Shown: positions 33,608 to 46,750, counted from the first letter of the stretch. The stretch: 64,000 bases of DNA from Capronia americana (GCA_016110215.1 JADWQD010000007.1:1302001-1366000); one strand, 5' to 3'. Notes: generated by a model not told the origin, from the letters alone. A program made the numbers and translations.

Positions 33608-34592
33608 CCGGAGCCGCGGTTGAAGCTTTTTAGCAGGACTCTCAATACCAATGGCAATGATTGCCCAGTTTGAGGGTGTTTTGCGCCCGACTGAGGTGTT
33701 GAGCCTATACCGCAGTAGTTACATGCCTGAGGCATCAGAGCAATCGGAGGGTTGGGCGAACCGCACCCAGTGAGGCTGAACATGGTGAATAATATACGGC
33801 AGAGGACCGCGCACTACCTAGGCTGGCTGTGTGGGAACACAAGCGAGCACTCACAGAATCTGGCCAGCATGCGCAACTGAGCTGCAGGAAGCTTCTTTAC
33901 GAGAACTTCGGCGTGCAACATGACTGGCAGGACGCTCCAAGGGTTTCGAGCTACAGAAAAGCCGCATACACCCACATTCCATGAATGATGATGGGCATCG
34001 ACCCAGCCCCCTCCGCTTGATGCTGCTCACCTGGATAGCCTTACAGTAGCTGCTCAAGTCATCAGGCCCATGCTGGCATCAGACAGGCTCGAGAATGCAT
34101 CTTTCACCGAAAGTGTGTGAAGAGACGCTTCGAAAATCGGTGCGGGGTCTGCCGGCATCGCAGGCGGTGCACAAAGGGAAAACCTCCAAAGTTTACGAGT
34201 TTATGCAAGCCGCTTCTCTTGGCCATGGCTGTCGCTTGCCATTTGGTCCAACCGCGGCTCGCTGGCCGCCAACCTTGCGCGCTCTGTGGCGGAGCAGCAA
34301 GGGGGCCAAAGGCCATGGGGGCGCAAGCGACTCTTCCGCGACGATGGTTGAGATATGAGAGATGGAACAGGGGAATGCACCATCAGCAGCGAGTCTATTG
34401 TCTTGTCGTGAAAGAGCGATGGACAAGTAGATGAAGCTATCGAGACCATCCGAACTGTTGTCTCCAACAGAAACCAGCGTGCCTAACCAACAGAAGGGGT
34501 ATCTAACAATATTCAAAGATCACGCCAAAATGCCCACGACTCAACTCTTAGACCACCGACGTTCAAAAATCAAGCAAGCCATTGACACATGA
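33608..34592. other. Intergenic region
   Basis: It holds the promoter of the STAND-N/ankyrin gene and the kinesin 3' region, both on the minus strand. No gene seen; the short frames have no recognisable content. Confidence 0.5.
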
Positions 34593-37500
34593 TCACCCAG
34601 GCGGACTACTTCTCAACCTCCTCCTGCCCTCGAGTGGCCCGACACTCTGACTGAAGTTCTCCAGACCGATCCCAGCGGCTGTACTCCTCGTCGCCCTGCC
34701 CGCCTTCGCGGTGGGCAACTTGCTTTCCACCACCGCATTGGCAGTGGCATGCCGTTTGAGCGGCGGCTGCTGAAGCCCGCTACCGACGCTCTTACTAAAA
34801 TCCAGCAGCACGGGCTTTTCTTCGGTGTGCGAGGAACAGGATGATGCTGAGAGATATTTGTTGCTGTTCGCGACGTTAATGTCGATTTCCTTGAGGCCTC
34901 CCGATTTGGGCTCGTCGGGTGTCGTCGTAGAAATCGTCGCCAAGGCCTGTGTTTGCGATGGTGCTGTCGCTTGTTGGATCTTGGGCAATTCTACGTCTGT
35001 AAACACCTTCGTTTTCCTTGGACTGGGGATTTTCGATGGCGACGCTGGACCTTTTCGCGGTGAGGCTTGCTTGCGAGGTGATCTGGCAGGAGTCTGTGCT
35101 GATGAAGGTGTCTTGGTCACAAGCGCAGGGTCAGGTAGGCCCCTCACCCTGGCGATGATCGAGTCGTGGTTTTCAGTCCGAGGCAGGTCAGTCGGGTAGT
35201 TCCAATCTCTCTTCTGTGGCGTTTGTCCCGTCGACGTGTACTCGGCCAAGCTGCTATCTGAAAGCTCACGCTTCAGTTCCAGCAGTGATTCTCGTGTATC
35301 TTCTCCTAAAGAGCCAACCAAGAGGTCAAGATCCATTCTTTGTTGCTTCTGGTCTTCTGTAAGACTTTCGAGCGCGGCTTTCGATTCGTGCGAGTCTTTT
35401 TCAAGAATGCCGAACCGATCTTGGGCTCGAGACACCACGCGACTCAGTTTCCGCAGGCGGTCAGCATGATGACTGTCGTTCTGCGTTCGTGCTCTTGTCA
35501 CAAATTCGTCGAGTGCCGCCATTTGAGTGGCGACTTGCGCAACTTGGGCTTCGACGATCTTGACGGTTTCCTCGTGCACCGCTTTGGTGGACTTCTGAAT
35601 GGCCGTATTTCGGGCGTTGATTGACTATTTCACCGTTAGTGCCAATTGAGATCGCAATCTGCTGCAGTCCCCTTACCGTCCAGTCTCCCTTCATCCTGCC
35701 CTTCAAATCATCCTTTGATTTCACCACTTTCGTCATCAGCTCATTGTGTTGAGAAGTCCACCTGTCCATGCCATCGTGGTGCGCCACATTGGCAGATTCG
35801 AATTGCTCTGTCGCGTCAACAAGATTGGCTTGAACGTTATTCAACCTGCTCGACAGCCTCTCCTGCTGTTGATTCTGAGACGACTCTATCAGTGCAAAGA
35901 TCTGCTCTTTCAGTTTGTCCTTTTCGTCCTGCGCAGCCTGTCTTTCCTCGTCCCGTATAGCTTCTAGCTGAGTTGAGGCCGCCAGTGACGCCTCGATATT
36001 CGCGTGACTTGCTTGTTGCAGAGCCGACCTCAGGGAGTTGATTTCATCCTGTTGTGCTGTCAGCTGTTTGGTGAGTTCGTCGAACATGGCCTTAAAGTCC
36101 TTGCCAAGTCCGCTGTAGGATGAATGTAGCTGAGTATGGAACTGTTCCAGCTCCGAAATCACCTCCGCGGAGATTTTTGCGGCTGCTTGAGACAAGCCCT
36201 CAAGGCCCTCGCTGACCTTAGCCCTGACGTCCTCTCGGAGATCCTTAATCTCCTCCAGCACGTTGTTCATGGAGTCCCTGGCGTGCGCGGACTGATTCTC
36301 GACACCAGCGCAATCTTCCGCCAACTCAGACGAAGTCTCCAGAATTCGCCTAGTGGAACTCTCCAGACGTGCCGTCTCCGCACCGAGAAATGCTTCAATC
36401 CGAGCAGAGCTTGCATCAACCATCTCCGTATGTGCCGCCTGAAACTGGTCGATGCGTCGATCAACAACTCCTGAAAGATCGGCCATTCGGTCGACATGAG
36501 ATTTCCACGATTCTCGGTTCTGAGTCTGGAGGTCGGAACGCCGCCTTAGTTTCGCATGCAGACCGTCGATATCCTTCAAGGATGCACCAATGGTTGAAAC
36601 CAGTTCGGTCCCCATGCCGAATAGCCGCTCTTCTGTTGCTTCGTGTGCCTCCCGGATAACGCTTTCCTCCATAAGTAGCCTCTTCGTGTCCGCGAGCACG
36701 GCTTCAGTCTTTTCGAGCACGCCCTTGGTGCTTTCTAGAATGATCCGAGTCGCCTCATTGTCTCGTTTCAGCAAGGTGAAGTTGTTTGTCAAGCTGAACA
36801 ACTCCTGGACCTTGTTGCGGAGGCTGATCTCCATTGTTTCAATCCGTGCCTTTTGCTCCTCGCTGAGGATCCTCCTTGACTCACTCTCCACCGTGATTTC
36901 CTCGTATTGATCGTTGGTGAGATACACTCCGTTTCGCTGCCTCGTGGCAATCAGCTCGCTCTTCAGCTTCTCGATTTCAGCGGTAAACTCTTTCAACAAC
37001 GTCTTCTTGGAGATCATTGAATTGACCTGGGGTTTGTTGCGGATGTTCTTGGCGCGAAAAGCGTAGTCCAGGGTGGAGATCGTCTCTTCCAGATTGCTCT
37101 TCGCTGGTGAGACTGTTGCGATGATGCATGTTTTCGTTCTTCCGCCCAGCGAGTCTTGCAGTAATCTGGTAAGCTTCGACTCTCGATAAGGGATATGAGA
37201 GCTCTTGTCCACGAGCGCATTGATCACTCTGCCCAAGGTCAATAGACTTTTGTTGATCACACCAGCTTCGGCAGCTCTCTTGTTCTCCGCCCCACTTCTT
37301 TGGATGTTTTCACTGCCTGCTAGGTCGACAAGATTCAGTTTTCCCGAGCAAATATAATCCTCGCCCACTTCGCTGGCTTTCTTGATGTAGGTCGTGATGG
37401 TGAACACTGTATGGCTTCGGGAGCTGAGATCGTTGCACTTTGTGGCGGCCACTTGCCGCCTGTGGCTGCCCTCCCGGAGCAGTTTTATCCCCGATGCTGC

Positions 37501-38268
37501 ATTCTTGATGTGTGACTCTTCCATGCCCTGAACCACTGTGGCCGAGTGGCTCTTCCTGTTTGCATCATCAAAAATCTTAAGCTTGACAGAGTCATCCGAG
37601 GACAGCAAGTCCCTCAGCTCCTCATTATAGAGCTCGATAAATGAGCATTTCACCGAGCATTCCACCTCATCGGCCTCGAGCTTCTGGAAGAGTGAATAGA
37701 GCACCCGAGGAATGATTCCTGCAGCGTCAGATAGCAATCCCAATGTGTCAGTCATGTCCCCCGACATGGTGTAAGTCTTTCCTGTCCCCGTCTGTCCGTA
37801 TGCAAATATCGTGCAGTTGTAGCCGGCCAACACCTCATTAAGAACGGGTGCGACAACATCGTCGAAAATGATCGCCTGGTCTGCCGCTGGGGAGAAGACT
37901 TTGTCGAAGTGGTAGGCCTTGTTGCTCATAGCATTGGGTCCCATAGACAGTTCCACCGTCTTTCCCTTGACGCCGCTTGTTGACACTACCACCCCGCTGT
38001 TTTCTCTCACTTCTCGCTCACTGCGGCCGCGACAACGTACCACCACGTTGATATTTGTCTCTTCGCCATGGTCATGTTCAAAATCTCTTTCCTTCCTCTT
38101 TGTTCCCGCATTAGAGGCACCGCTTGAGGAAAGTGATTCTGCCGGTGAAGCGGCTCGGCCAGTCATGGAAGCATAGTGGGTGGAATTGGGTCTTAGTGGT
38201 GGACGCATTGAGGTCCTCGTAGATGGGTTCGCAGGACGCGGCGGTGCCGCCATGCTTCTTGAAGACAT
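34593..38268 (-). CDS. bimC: Kinesin-5 (BimC/Cut7/Eg5) mitotic motor
   Basis: A plus-end-directed, tetrameric microtubule motor that slides antiparallel spindle microtubules to separate spindle poles. Two exons, 35677-38268 and 34593-35624 (52-nt intron, GTAAGG...TAG), give 1207 aa. The N-terminal motor domain (about residues 70-435) shows the P-loop AYGQTGTGKTYTM, switch I NDLSSRSHTVF, switch II LVDLAGSEN and the neck region YAFRAKNIRNKPQ. A long coiled-coil stalk follows. The tail has the BimC box around STGQTPQKRDWNYP, whose Thr-Pro is the conserved CDK1 site that recruits kinesin-5 to spindles. The extreme C-terminus is basic. The start is the ATG at 38268, preceding a short disordered Pro/Ser leader. 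It shares a 373-bp divergent promoter with the PHAF1-like gene. Confidence 0.96.
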
Positions 38269-38641
38269 GACCGTGCGGTATAGTCAAGATTTTATTGAGA
38301 AGACATGATGTGAAGGACAAGGGTAAGGGTGCAACGGATCCGAGAGTTTGGTAGGCGATGATGTCTCTCCTTACCAAAAAGGCTGCAAAGTAAACAATGC
38401 CAAGTCGCTAGCGCACTACTGAGGAGCACACGGGCGTGACCGGCTGACCTTGGCACGTGACCTTGACCGGCCACTTCCAAGGACGAGACGCCATTGGCTC
38501 ATTCCACCACGGCCTTGCACTTCATCATCACTCTGACTCCTTGTGACCTGCTTTCTATTTCAGTTGATCACGATAAAAGGCCCGCCCTTCCCTCGAAACT
38601 GCAGCGCCTCAACATCTTCCTTGGAACATGCAACCATCATC
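38269..38641. promoter_or_regulatory. Bidirectional promoter between kinesin-5 and PHAF1-like gene
   Basis: A 373-bp divergent intergenic region. CACGTGACC and GGCACGTGACC-like E-box sequence appears near 38452-38462, and a GGTCAAGG/CCTTGACC element adjoins it. No clear TATA box. Confidence 0.45.
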
Positions 38642-40231
38642 ATGACCGAAGCCACCTCGGAGGCTGCTTTTCAAATTCAACCAGACAGAGGCATCAGTTG
38701 GATAAGTATGCATTGTCGGCTTTCGCACTATTCGACCTAACTAATAGCTACAGCCCTCGGCTCTTCCATCTACAGTGTGATAACGAGGCTGAAGGCGTCT
38801 CCGCAAATCTATCCCAATCTCGACCTATCCTGTTCTGCTGCGGAACCACTTACTCAGCCGATTATTCTGAGTCTGCCATACAATGGCCTGAGACTTCGCT
38901 TCGACGGTCCAGATCAAAGATTACGACTCATCGAGGTCCTCGACTTCTCACTCAGCACCTTCGTGTATAAGAACACCGCGCTGGTCCGCCGAGCTAAGAG
39001 TTCGGATGAGGTCAATCAAGATGAGATCAATCCAAGCGGGCCCACCTTTCGCCACGTCTATAGCCGTCTGTTCGGACCTACTTACGCGGGAGAATACACC
39101 GCCCCGGAAGCCGGCCTCACCGAAGGGACGTACGTTCTTTCGTATCCGGGATTGGCCTTCACTTTCCCTGTGAAGCACAAAGCGTGGTCAGAAAAGGTGG
39201 ACTTTGTGTCAATACTGTCCTCGAACGCGACAGGCCCAGCGAAGTCGATGGCTATCTTTTCAGGGTCTTCATGGACCGAAGTGAGATCGAACCTGTATAC
39301 GAAACCGCCGGTGTACCCACGATCACCGGCTCTTATTGGCAAATCCGTAGAGACTGTCCCTGATGAGATTGAAGAGGTAAGAGTGCTTGGGGGCGGTAGG
39401 CTGGAATTGATCCGAAGGAGCTCGCCACCTTTAGCGATCACACTAAGTGAGACAACTCCTCAAGATCTTGTGGCCGAGTTGGGGCCGCCGGATGCCATCT
39501 ACCGTAAGCATGACCGACGGATTTCCATCCATGCAAAAGGCAAGGCTGCCAATCGACGATCAAGCGTGTCTCCAGGACTCGATCCTCAAGCACTGGATAC
39601 CGACCAGTCATCTACGCACAGCTATACAGAAGACTCGGACTTCGATCCGGAACTTGATGAAGATCGCACCGATTCGTCAAGTGATGAATGCTTCTACAAC
39701 TACTTCAACCACGGATTTGACATATTGATATCGTTTCCAGCGGCAAGATCACCGCCTTTCCCCGGTTCCGAGCCGAGTGAGATTTCAGCTTCATCCAGCG
39801 CGCAACTGGTTGCCACCAAGATCTTGTTGCACGGCAATGTGCCAGGCTCATTTCCATTCAATCGGCATCGGAGAAGTCGGTGGGTGATACGACAGGATAG
39901 GGAGAGCAAAGAGCCAGTGTTGACCTCTGAAATGCCGTTCTCGGAGATATCAACTGCACTCAAAGAGGCGTGGCACGACACGTACAAGGACATAAACGAG
40001 GAGAAGCAGATGCAGCGCGGCATGGTGCTGAACAGAGGATGGGGAGAAAGCCCCGAGAGCTCGATCGAGTTGCTGGGAGATCTCGAGGAAAGCCCGACAC
40101 GAGAGAAAGCCGATGAGCATGGTCTAGGAGATGCTGGCGGTGTAATGAGCAACACGGAGCTGTTTGGCTTCCCCGGCATGTTATTTGAAGTGCTCAAGAA
40201 TGACACCGTCAGCTGTTTGACAGTGTTTTAG
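38642..40231 (+). CDS. PHAF1/UPF0183-family protein (C16orf70 homologue)
   Basis: Homologues in animals (PHAF1/MYTHO) are linked to autophagy and phagophore recruitment; the fungal role is inferred only. Two exons (38642-38705, 38754-40231; 48-nt intron GTATGC...CAG) give 513 aa. The start ATG at 38642 gives the short leader ending QPDRGISWI, then LGSSIYSVITRLKASPQ, the family opening. Further matching parts are PYNGLRLRFDGPDQRLRLIEV, FGPTYAGEYT and YPGLAFTFPV. The middle contains an acidic disordered insertion (DSDFDPELDEDRTDSS, about residues 310-330). The C-terminus continues with the second UPF0183 half (FNHGFDILISF, VATKILLHGN). Divergent from kinesin-5. Confidence 0.88.
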
Positions 40232-40781
40232 ACAATAGAGTCAAATGGTTGCTGGCTGCTGCAAAGCGCAGGCCCCGCCTGTTGGGCAACGAGCAGGCGG
40301 AGAAGATGGACGCCTGCGTGATTCGCCCGCCCGCAATTTGATCAGATGCTTGTTTCCTCTGCGCTTGTCCCGCTTCCAACCTGCTGAATCTTTGAGTCCC
40401 ACGCAACAGTGCGAACTTACTGTTTATCGTCGTGAAGGGTTCGACTTGTAACCGCCCTCTTCACGACATTTCGTTGTAAATGACTTATCCCATGAAGCCT
40501 GCCTATTGCCGCAGCACGGCCTTCACCTATTCCTAGCGAAGATGCGCACCTGCACCCGTCACTACCTCTGCGCCACACACATACCTGGTATTGCACCTTG
40601 AATGCGCTGGCTTCACCTCTTCACCATTGTATTCTGAGGACCTTAACAAACACTAATCTATCACTGATAAATGTAGTCGTAGCGCCAGGCTACCGCGCCC
40701 TTCAAAAGGTGCGCTGATGCGTTATTGAGTTCGCAAAACTCTCCATCCAATTCATCGATCCACATACACGAAAGACACAAC
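40232..40781. other. Intergenic region between PHAF1-like and PIN/RGG genes
   Basis: Both flanking genes run in the same direction. No gene seen; it probably holds the promoter of the PIN/RGG gene. Confidence 0.5.
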
Positions 40782-42100
40782 ATGTCAAAACAAAATCCCA
40801 TCCATTGTCTTGTCGACGACACGGCCCTGACGCGAAACCTTGAGGAGATCGAGACTTGGGTCTCACAAGGCCTCGTTGTTCTCGTGGTGCCTTTGTACAG
40901 TAGGGTCGCCCTTGCTGCGCAAGCTTCGCGCCTCTGCTAACTCGGACAGCGCTTTCCCGCCTCCACGTCCTGAAGAAAGACTCTTCGCCCATCGGCATCA
41001 GCGCGCGCAAAGCTGTCAAGTTCCTCGACCGCAGCACCTCCTCCCGTGGTGACCTCCCACATGACCCTGTCATCCTGCAAGGCCCCGACGACCAGTATCC
41101 GACCTGGGCTGACGTGGAGGAGCATTATTTGAACGAAAGCCTGAAGAATGCCGGTATAAACGAGGAGGCCGCGCTTCCAGCCATGCCCCGCAACACAGAG
41201 AAGGACATAGACCTGCCGTTGAAGGGCAGCGCTGGTGCTGGAAATGCGCTTTCGCAGATGTTGCTTGACAAGCTCAACTTTGCAAAAGATCCTGGCACTA
41301 CATCGCCTAATTCAACCCCGCCACTATCGCCCTCATCCTCTGGGCCACAGAGTTCTAAGACTAGTCCTGAGGTCAAGTCCGCGACGATGCTGAGTCAAGA
41401 CCAAACGCCTGTGCCGCCGTCGTTGAAACCCTTGCTTAACCCAGTGGTCTGGTACGTAAACGAGAAGAAATCACCAACAGACGAGAGCCTCATCTTCTTG
41501 ACCAACTCGGCCGACACCATGCATCTTGCGCGCGACTTTGGCATCCCTACAAAGAATATCCACCAACTCAGAAGTACTCTCGGTATGGATGAGAATGAGA
41601 CCCAGATCCAGGAGAATTCCAAGAAAGACACGCCCAAGACAGTTTTGGCCTCCGAGCCAAAGACTCTGTTCAGCTACAATGATGTGGACAGCGACGAAGA
41701 GGAGGTCGTCTTCAAGCCGAGAGGTCGTGGGCCAGCCCGAGGCGCACAGCTGTCACGCGGTCCTGGGCCCGGGGCTGGGGCTGGCACCGTGCGTGGAAGA
41801 GGAGGGAATACTCGATCTCCACGAACCTCGTTCAGCACTCCCGCCCAGCCCGCACCGAGTAAGCCTCAAATCCCGGTCGAAGAGATCGATCCAGATTCCT
41901 TCGACCGTGGGAGTTTCGCGCGAGGCAGCACCCCGCTTGTGAATACCAGCAACCATGTCCCCAATCAATTCAATAGCGGCCGTGGCGCATATCGTGGCAA
42001 CTACTTCCGGGGTGGACGGGGAGCCAATTTTAATCGGGGCTACGGCAATGGTTTCGAACGAGGAGCCACTCGCGGTAGAGGTCGGCTGTTCGTGCCTTAA
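40782..42100 (+). CDS. PIN-domain protein with C-terminal RGG repeats
   Basis: A putative RNA-binding nuclease or RNA-surveillance protein. Two exons (40782-40899, 40950-42100; 50-nt intron GTAGGG...CAG) give 422 aa. The N-terminus looks like a PIN domain: CLVDDTALTRNLEEIETWV (first acidic site), then VPLYTLSRLHVLKK, ISARKAVKFLDR, and later SLIFLTNSADTMHLARDFGI, the position where PIN domains carry the last Asp. A long Ser/Pro/Glu-rich insert splits the domain (about residues 120-205). The C-terminal 110 residues are RGG/RG-rich (GRGPARGAQLSRG, GRGAYRGNYFRGGRG, ERGATRGRGR), typical of RNA-binding, methylated tails. An acidic run DSDEEEVVF precedes the tail. This resembles SMG6-type PIN proteins in part, but I cannot name an orthologue. 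Confidence 0.82.
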
Positions 42101-43343
42101 GGCGGTGGTGAGAACTGTTGCATGCTCCCAAAGCCTGCGGCAGGAAAACACCTTACTTCAACTCTCGGCAATAGCCGCGACTGTTCCGTCAACTCGACAC
42201 TGGGTTCACCCATCGTCATAGACTGCATCAGTGCGACCAGCGGCCAACCGACACCGTCATCTACCACATGCGAGGCATCCGAGACAGGATTCTTTTGTGC
42301 AGGCGTCAGGTCTCTACACTTGCAGCTTGATCGATCATCCGGCAATTCTCAAGCAACCGCTCTTTGTGGCCCGGAAGTGCATGACGAGGTCTGCATTTCC
42401 AAGGGCGCTCACGCGGAGCAGGAGAGGTGACAGGAGGATGCAGAAATGCTGTCATTTCTATAACCCATGGTGGGCTCAGATTAGATCAGATGGCCTTGCC
42501 TCTGGCTCTGTCACATTCACTTGGCGAGCAACTGCCCTTGTCGACATCAGCTGGATTCCGGGATCAAATTGTTTGGGGAGGACATGGGAAACTTGAGACG
42601 CTCTTTTCAAGGCCTGGTAGCGACAGGTCATGCTACGGGATATTTGTGTGCTTTAGCATCCATATCCATTCTTGGGAAACAGCAACTTATCTCGAGTCCA
42701 TTCTTTTACATATCAACGGCATTGATTGTTATTGGCTATCTGGGATTCCGGATTCTGTCTCGGTCGCAACTAACGCAAGCTAGCCAGCATAGCAGCTAAT
42801 TAGCCTGCTTGTGGAAGGTTTCCCTGCACCAAATCAGACCCTCTGCGACTCTCGCTTTGCCGGTGACATCGAGCTTTCTCTCTTTTGGCCGCCGTTTCTT
42901 CCAATGGCTGACCATTATTCGGCCTTCCGGCGGCCCTAGTTACCTTACTCATCTCGATCTCCAGGTGAAGAGCACTGACCGGCTCCACTTGCATGCGAGA
43001 TTTGTCGTTTCCGTTTTGGTCCACCTTGAATATTAGCTCAGCCGCTGCCTCCTCCACGTAAAAGCCCATTTATCGACCGTCCACCAGCTATCTACCCGTA
43101 TAAGTCAACCGCAGGGCTAGCCGCGGTGTCTGTCGTTGCCCTTTCTCATACTCTGCCGCGTCTCGCAAACACCCGGAGGATAAAGTAGTGGCCCTTCTTT
43201 AAAAAATCATCAAATCCGTCTCACCGCGGAGAAAGATTATATCGGCTTCGTTCAACCATCCCACAGACCCGATCCCGACGTCACAGAGGCCAATTTGTGA
43301 CACATATTTACTACAATAGTCGCACTTTCCCCGCAAGAGGGCA
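42101..43343. other. Intergenic region upstream of SSU1
   Basis: 1.24 kb without a supported gene. A frame at about 42521-42799 includes one hydrophobic stretch (ISTALIVIGYLGFRIL) but has no family resemblance. The last 300 bp should hold the SSU1 promoter. Confidence 0.45.
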
Positions 43344-45122
43344 ATGCCCGATCCTCAGCCTCGACCGACTCGACCAAGGGCCTTGACTCGGAAGCTCACT
43401 AACGCCGCTGTGAGTCTGCAGAAGACTTTAAGCGGAGGCACGGACGAGCATGGCGACATTTCAACCTGGAATCCCGCGTTGGGAGAAGCTGTTCAGGATG
43501 TGACCTCCCTGGCAGCAGCTCCTACTTCCTCATCCAAGCGGAATGGCAAGCAAATGGCCTTGGACCCTCGCAAAAATGGTGAAATGGGTTGGAGGAAGTA
43601 TGTCAAGTACTTCACACCGTCGTATGTGGCCGTTCCCCAAGATCCGAGAGACATTCACCTGACTTGTGTGTCTGAAGTTGGTTTACTGTGACGATGGGAA
43701 CAGGTGTAAGTGCCCCTTCCACAAGTTTCCCAGTGCCAATATCTGGAAGAGCGAGGCTCTGAAATTACGACTTCTATTCTTCAATTTGTCTAGCCCCAGA
43801 ACGCTAATTCAATGACTTGCTAGATCGTCGCGAGCCTGCTGAATCAATTCCCATACGGCGCCCGATGGCTCTACTGGCTCTCAGTTGTCGTCTTCTGCCT
43901 GAACATCGTCCTCTATGCCTTCTTCCTCTTCGTGTCCGTCCTTCAATTTGTCATGTTCCCGCAGGTGTGGATCACTTTGCCTGAAAGACCGAATCAAGCA
44001 TTCTTTTTGAGCGCGATACCTATGGTAGGACCGGCCTGCTGTTCACGAGACTGTGCTGATCAAAAATCCCAGAGTCTTGGAACCATTGTCAATATGATGG
44101 TGTTTGTTTGCGTGCCTGCATGGGGGGAATGGGTGATATATCTATCATGGGGGTGAGCATCAATTTGGAGCAGAGTGTTTCGATGTCTGACCGATACAGA
44201 TTATGGATGGTAGATGCGGCGCTGTGTCTGATCTGCGCCTTGTTTCTCCCCTTCCTCCTCGTCATCGGCCGACAAGAGGAAACGCCACTCTCAACAATCA
44301 CAGCTCTACAAATGTTCCCAGTCATTGGGACAGTCGTCGCATCGGCAACTGCAGCTCTCGTCGCCAACGTCCTACCCAACAATCAACAGGCCCTTGTTAC
44401 AGTACTGACCGGCTATATCCTACTTGGCGTTGGGCTCCCGACGGCTATTTTCATCCTGATCATGTACTGGCAACGTCTAACAATCCACAAGCTGCCATCT
44501 CGCGAGGTTATTGTGTCCTGCTTCGTTCCACTCGGTCCCTTTGGCATGGGCAGCTTTTCTATCATGAAACTTGGGGCTGTGGCAATGAAGGTGTTTCCTC
44601 AAACGAAGAGCATACATCCTCTGGCTGGCGACTTGGCTTACAATTTCGGAGTGCTTTTTTCTTTGATCATGTGGGGGTTCACATTGTTATGGCTGTTTCT
44701 CGCGGTTGCCACGATATACCACTGCAAAAGCTTTCCGTTTAACATGGGATGGTGGGGGTAAGGAAGACAGACTCGAAACCCGGTAGTAAATTGCGGCTTA
44801 CATTGACCAGATTCACTTTCCCGATCGGCACATTTGCCTTAGCCTGCAACACGCTCGCGAAAGACATCCCCTCCGAATTTTTCCGAGTCATTGGCTCCGT
44901 AAGAATACAAACTCCTCCTGAAGCCTTTCGGGTCCATGTAGCTGACTCTCTCCTCAGATGGTGTCAGTGTCTGTTTTCCTCCTGTGGCTTCTCGTTTCAT
45001 ATGTAACCCTGCGGGATCTCATCACTGGCGGCAAAAAGTTGTTCAAGACTCCTACTCGGCAGGTCAACAAAATCAACGCCGGAGCACCCGATAAGTTCGG
45101 GGATGGAGAAAAGCTCGTTTGA
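43344..45122 (+). CDS. SSU1: SSU1-type sulfite efflux pump (TDT/SLAC1 family)
   Basis: A plasma-membrane anion exporter of sulfite. Seven exons are inferred: 43344-43621, 43678-43705, 43824-44024, 44073-44152, 44200-44757, 44811-44898 and 44958-45122. They sum to exactly 466 codons (465 aa), close to family size. Exon 2 is only 28 nt and supplies the diagnostic WFTVTMGTG; its intron uses GTATGT and an AAG acceptor. Then follow the ten-helix core: IVASLLNQFPYGARWLYWL, FPQVW, SLGTIVNMM, TALQMFPVIGTVVAS, PLGPFGMGSFSIMKLG and FTFPIGTFALACNTLAKDI. The start at 43344 follows a purine-rich leader. It ends 381 bp before the convergent fructosamine-kinase-like gene. Confidence 0.92.
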
Positions 45123-45503
45123 CAGACTCCAATGGAAGGTACAGGCATCCATCAGAACTTGTGACTGGCAGGACAGGTTGTATTCTCTCCAAATACAATG
45201 AGAACTTTCCAGAATCCGAGAGCGCTCATCGATTTCCAACTCAGCTTTCCTGGTCAACCGAAAGTAGATGTTGCGCGGCTTCTCCACAAGCTCTTCAATA
45301 CGAGGGACACGGTCCCGTCAGCCACGGCAAGGGAATCTCGGCAATTCGCTCCACTCGATATTTCGCTTGAAGTCGGTACAGTCCACGCTCCTTGATACAA
45401 TCAGATGTTGACAGGATGGAAAACACGACTAGCCCCACAGTGTAGAACAAGTACCAGCACCAGGCATCGATGGCTTTGGATTTCTGTATGTCTCCATCGC
45501 CGT
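45123..45503. other. Convergent intergenic region
   Basis: It lies between the 3' ends of SSU1 and the kinase-like gene. No gene seen. Confidence 0.5.
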
Positions 45504-46750
45504 TCATTGTAACTGGTTGATAACGAATGGAATGTGCGCGCCTGTGACTGCAAGGTCCTTCTCTGGATCATATCTCTGGAGAGTATCCGACGGCCCATAC
45601 TTCTCGCAGAGGTACAGCATATCGTTATATGCTCTGTACGCATGGTCAGCACCCTGTATCAGAACTGGGACGGAGACTCACGTCTGCCGCGACGGGCTTC
45701 CCGGATGTCCTGCTGAGTCAGTCAGGTATGGGTGTATGCTGTAGAGCCGATTACGATCGTCCCATTCCTCAACTGGCTCGGACGGTTCGATGTGACGTTG
45801 ATAAGCCTGCATGTACACTGGAGATTTGAAGTGGAAGGCCCAAGAGCACCTCCAGGTCCCGAACTCCATTTCGTTGTGGGCGTACGTACAACCCGGGTCG
45901 AAAACAACAATCTGACCGGTCTCCATGTCCGTACCGACATTCTGTTCCCACAGGTCGCCGTGCACTAGTGCCGGGGTTATCTGGCGGCCGTCGGATTGTA
46001 GAACACCCAGAAGCCTCGGTATGACAACAGCGATGAGTTGCTCGCAGGCGGCATCAAATTCCGGCCACGGACCGTTCGTCTCGTTGTCATATCTAATGAC
46101 GTCTTTGAACTGATGAGTAAAGGATCTGGCCCAGCTCTTTTCCCAGACGACGGTCCGTTCCATGACTCCAATGACTGTGGGAACCTGAAATCCGAACATT
46201 CCGTTGGGTGATTTCCCATTTCGATGCATCTTAGCTATCTGGGAAGCGAATTCGACTGGATCCGGTGCCGTTGAGAGGTCCATATCATGGAAGTCGCCTA
46301 GGAAGAAAAACACATGCAAGCCATCGACATGATAGGCTCCCCAGCCGACCGGCTTGGGAACCAGGCCTGGCACCACGGTATTGATGGCTGCAGCGGAATG
46401 GAACTCGCCCTCGGCCAAAGCTCGTGCGCCTGTGCCAGTTGCGCACTAGACGAAGCCTGCAGTCAGTTTTGCTCCGCTTGCACATGGCACGCTCGAATCA
46501 TGCTTGCTTACCTTCAGGAAGTATCTCTTGGGGCTACCGTCTGGCAGGATTACCGACACTTTGGCCGCCCTGCACCAATTTGAGACGCCGTAGCTCTCGG
46601 CTGAGATGACCGTGGTCCTCTTGGGCATGACTGCCATGTTCAGATAACCAAAGTCGATTCATTTCTGTGCGGATGCTTACCATCAACGACTGCTTTGTGT
46701 AAGGCAAAATTGCCATCGATGCCGGACTGCCAACCATCCTGCTCCGGCAT
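45504..46750 (-). CDS. Fructosamine/ketosamine-3-kinase family protein
   Basis: The family phosphorylates ketosamines on glycated proteins, leading to deglycation; fungal members may have other substrates. Four exons are inferred: 46681-46750, 46484-46630, 45682-46429 and 45504-45633, totalling 365 codons (364 aa). The third intron is 54 nt with donor GTGCAA, chosen because it keeps frame between KVSKHDSSVP and ARALAEGEFHSA. The APH-like fold shows the small-lobe strand RYFLKVS, the catalytic LVHGDLWEQN (HGD-x-x-x-x-N), and VVFDPG metal-binding motif, followed by EFGTW and the C-terminal LRYDPEK-like segment. The start ATG at 46750 gives MPEQDGWQSG. Convergent with SSU1. Confidence 0.88.
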
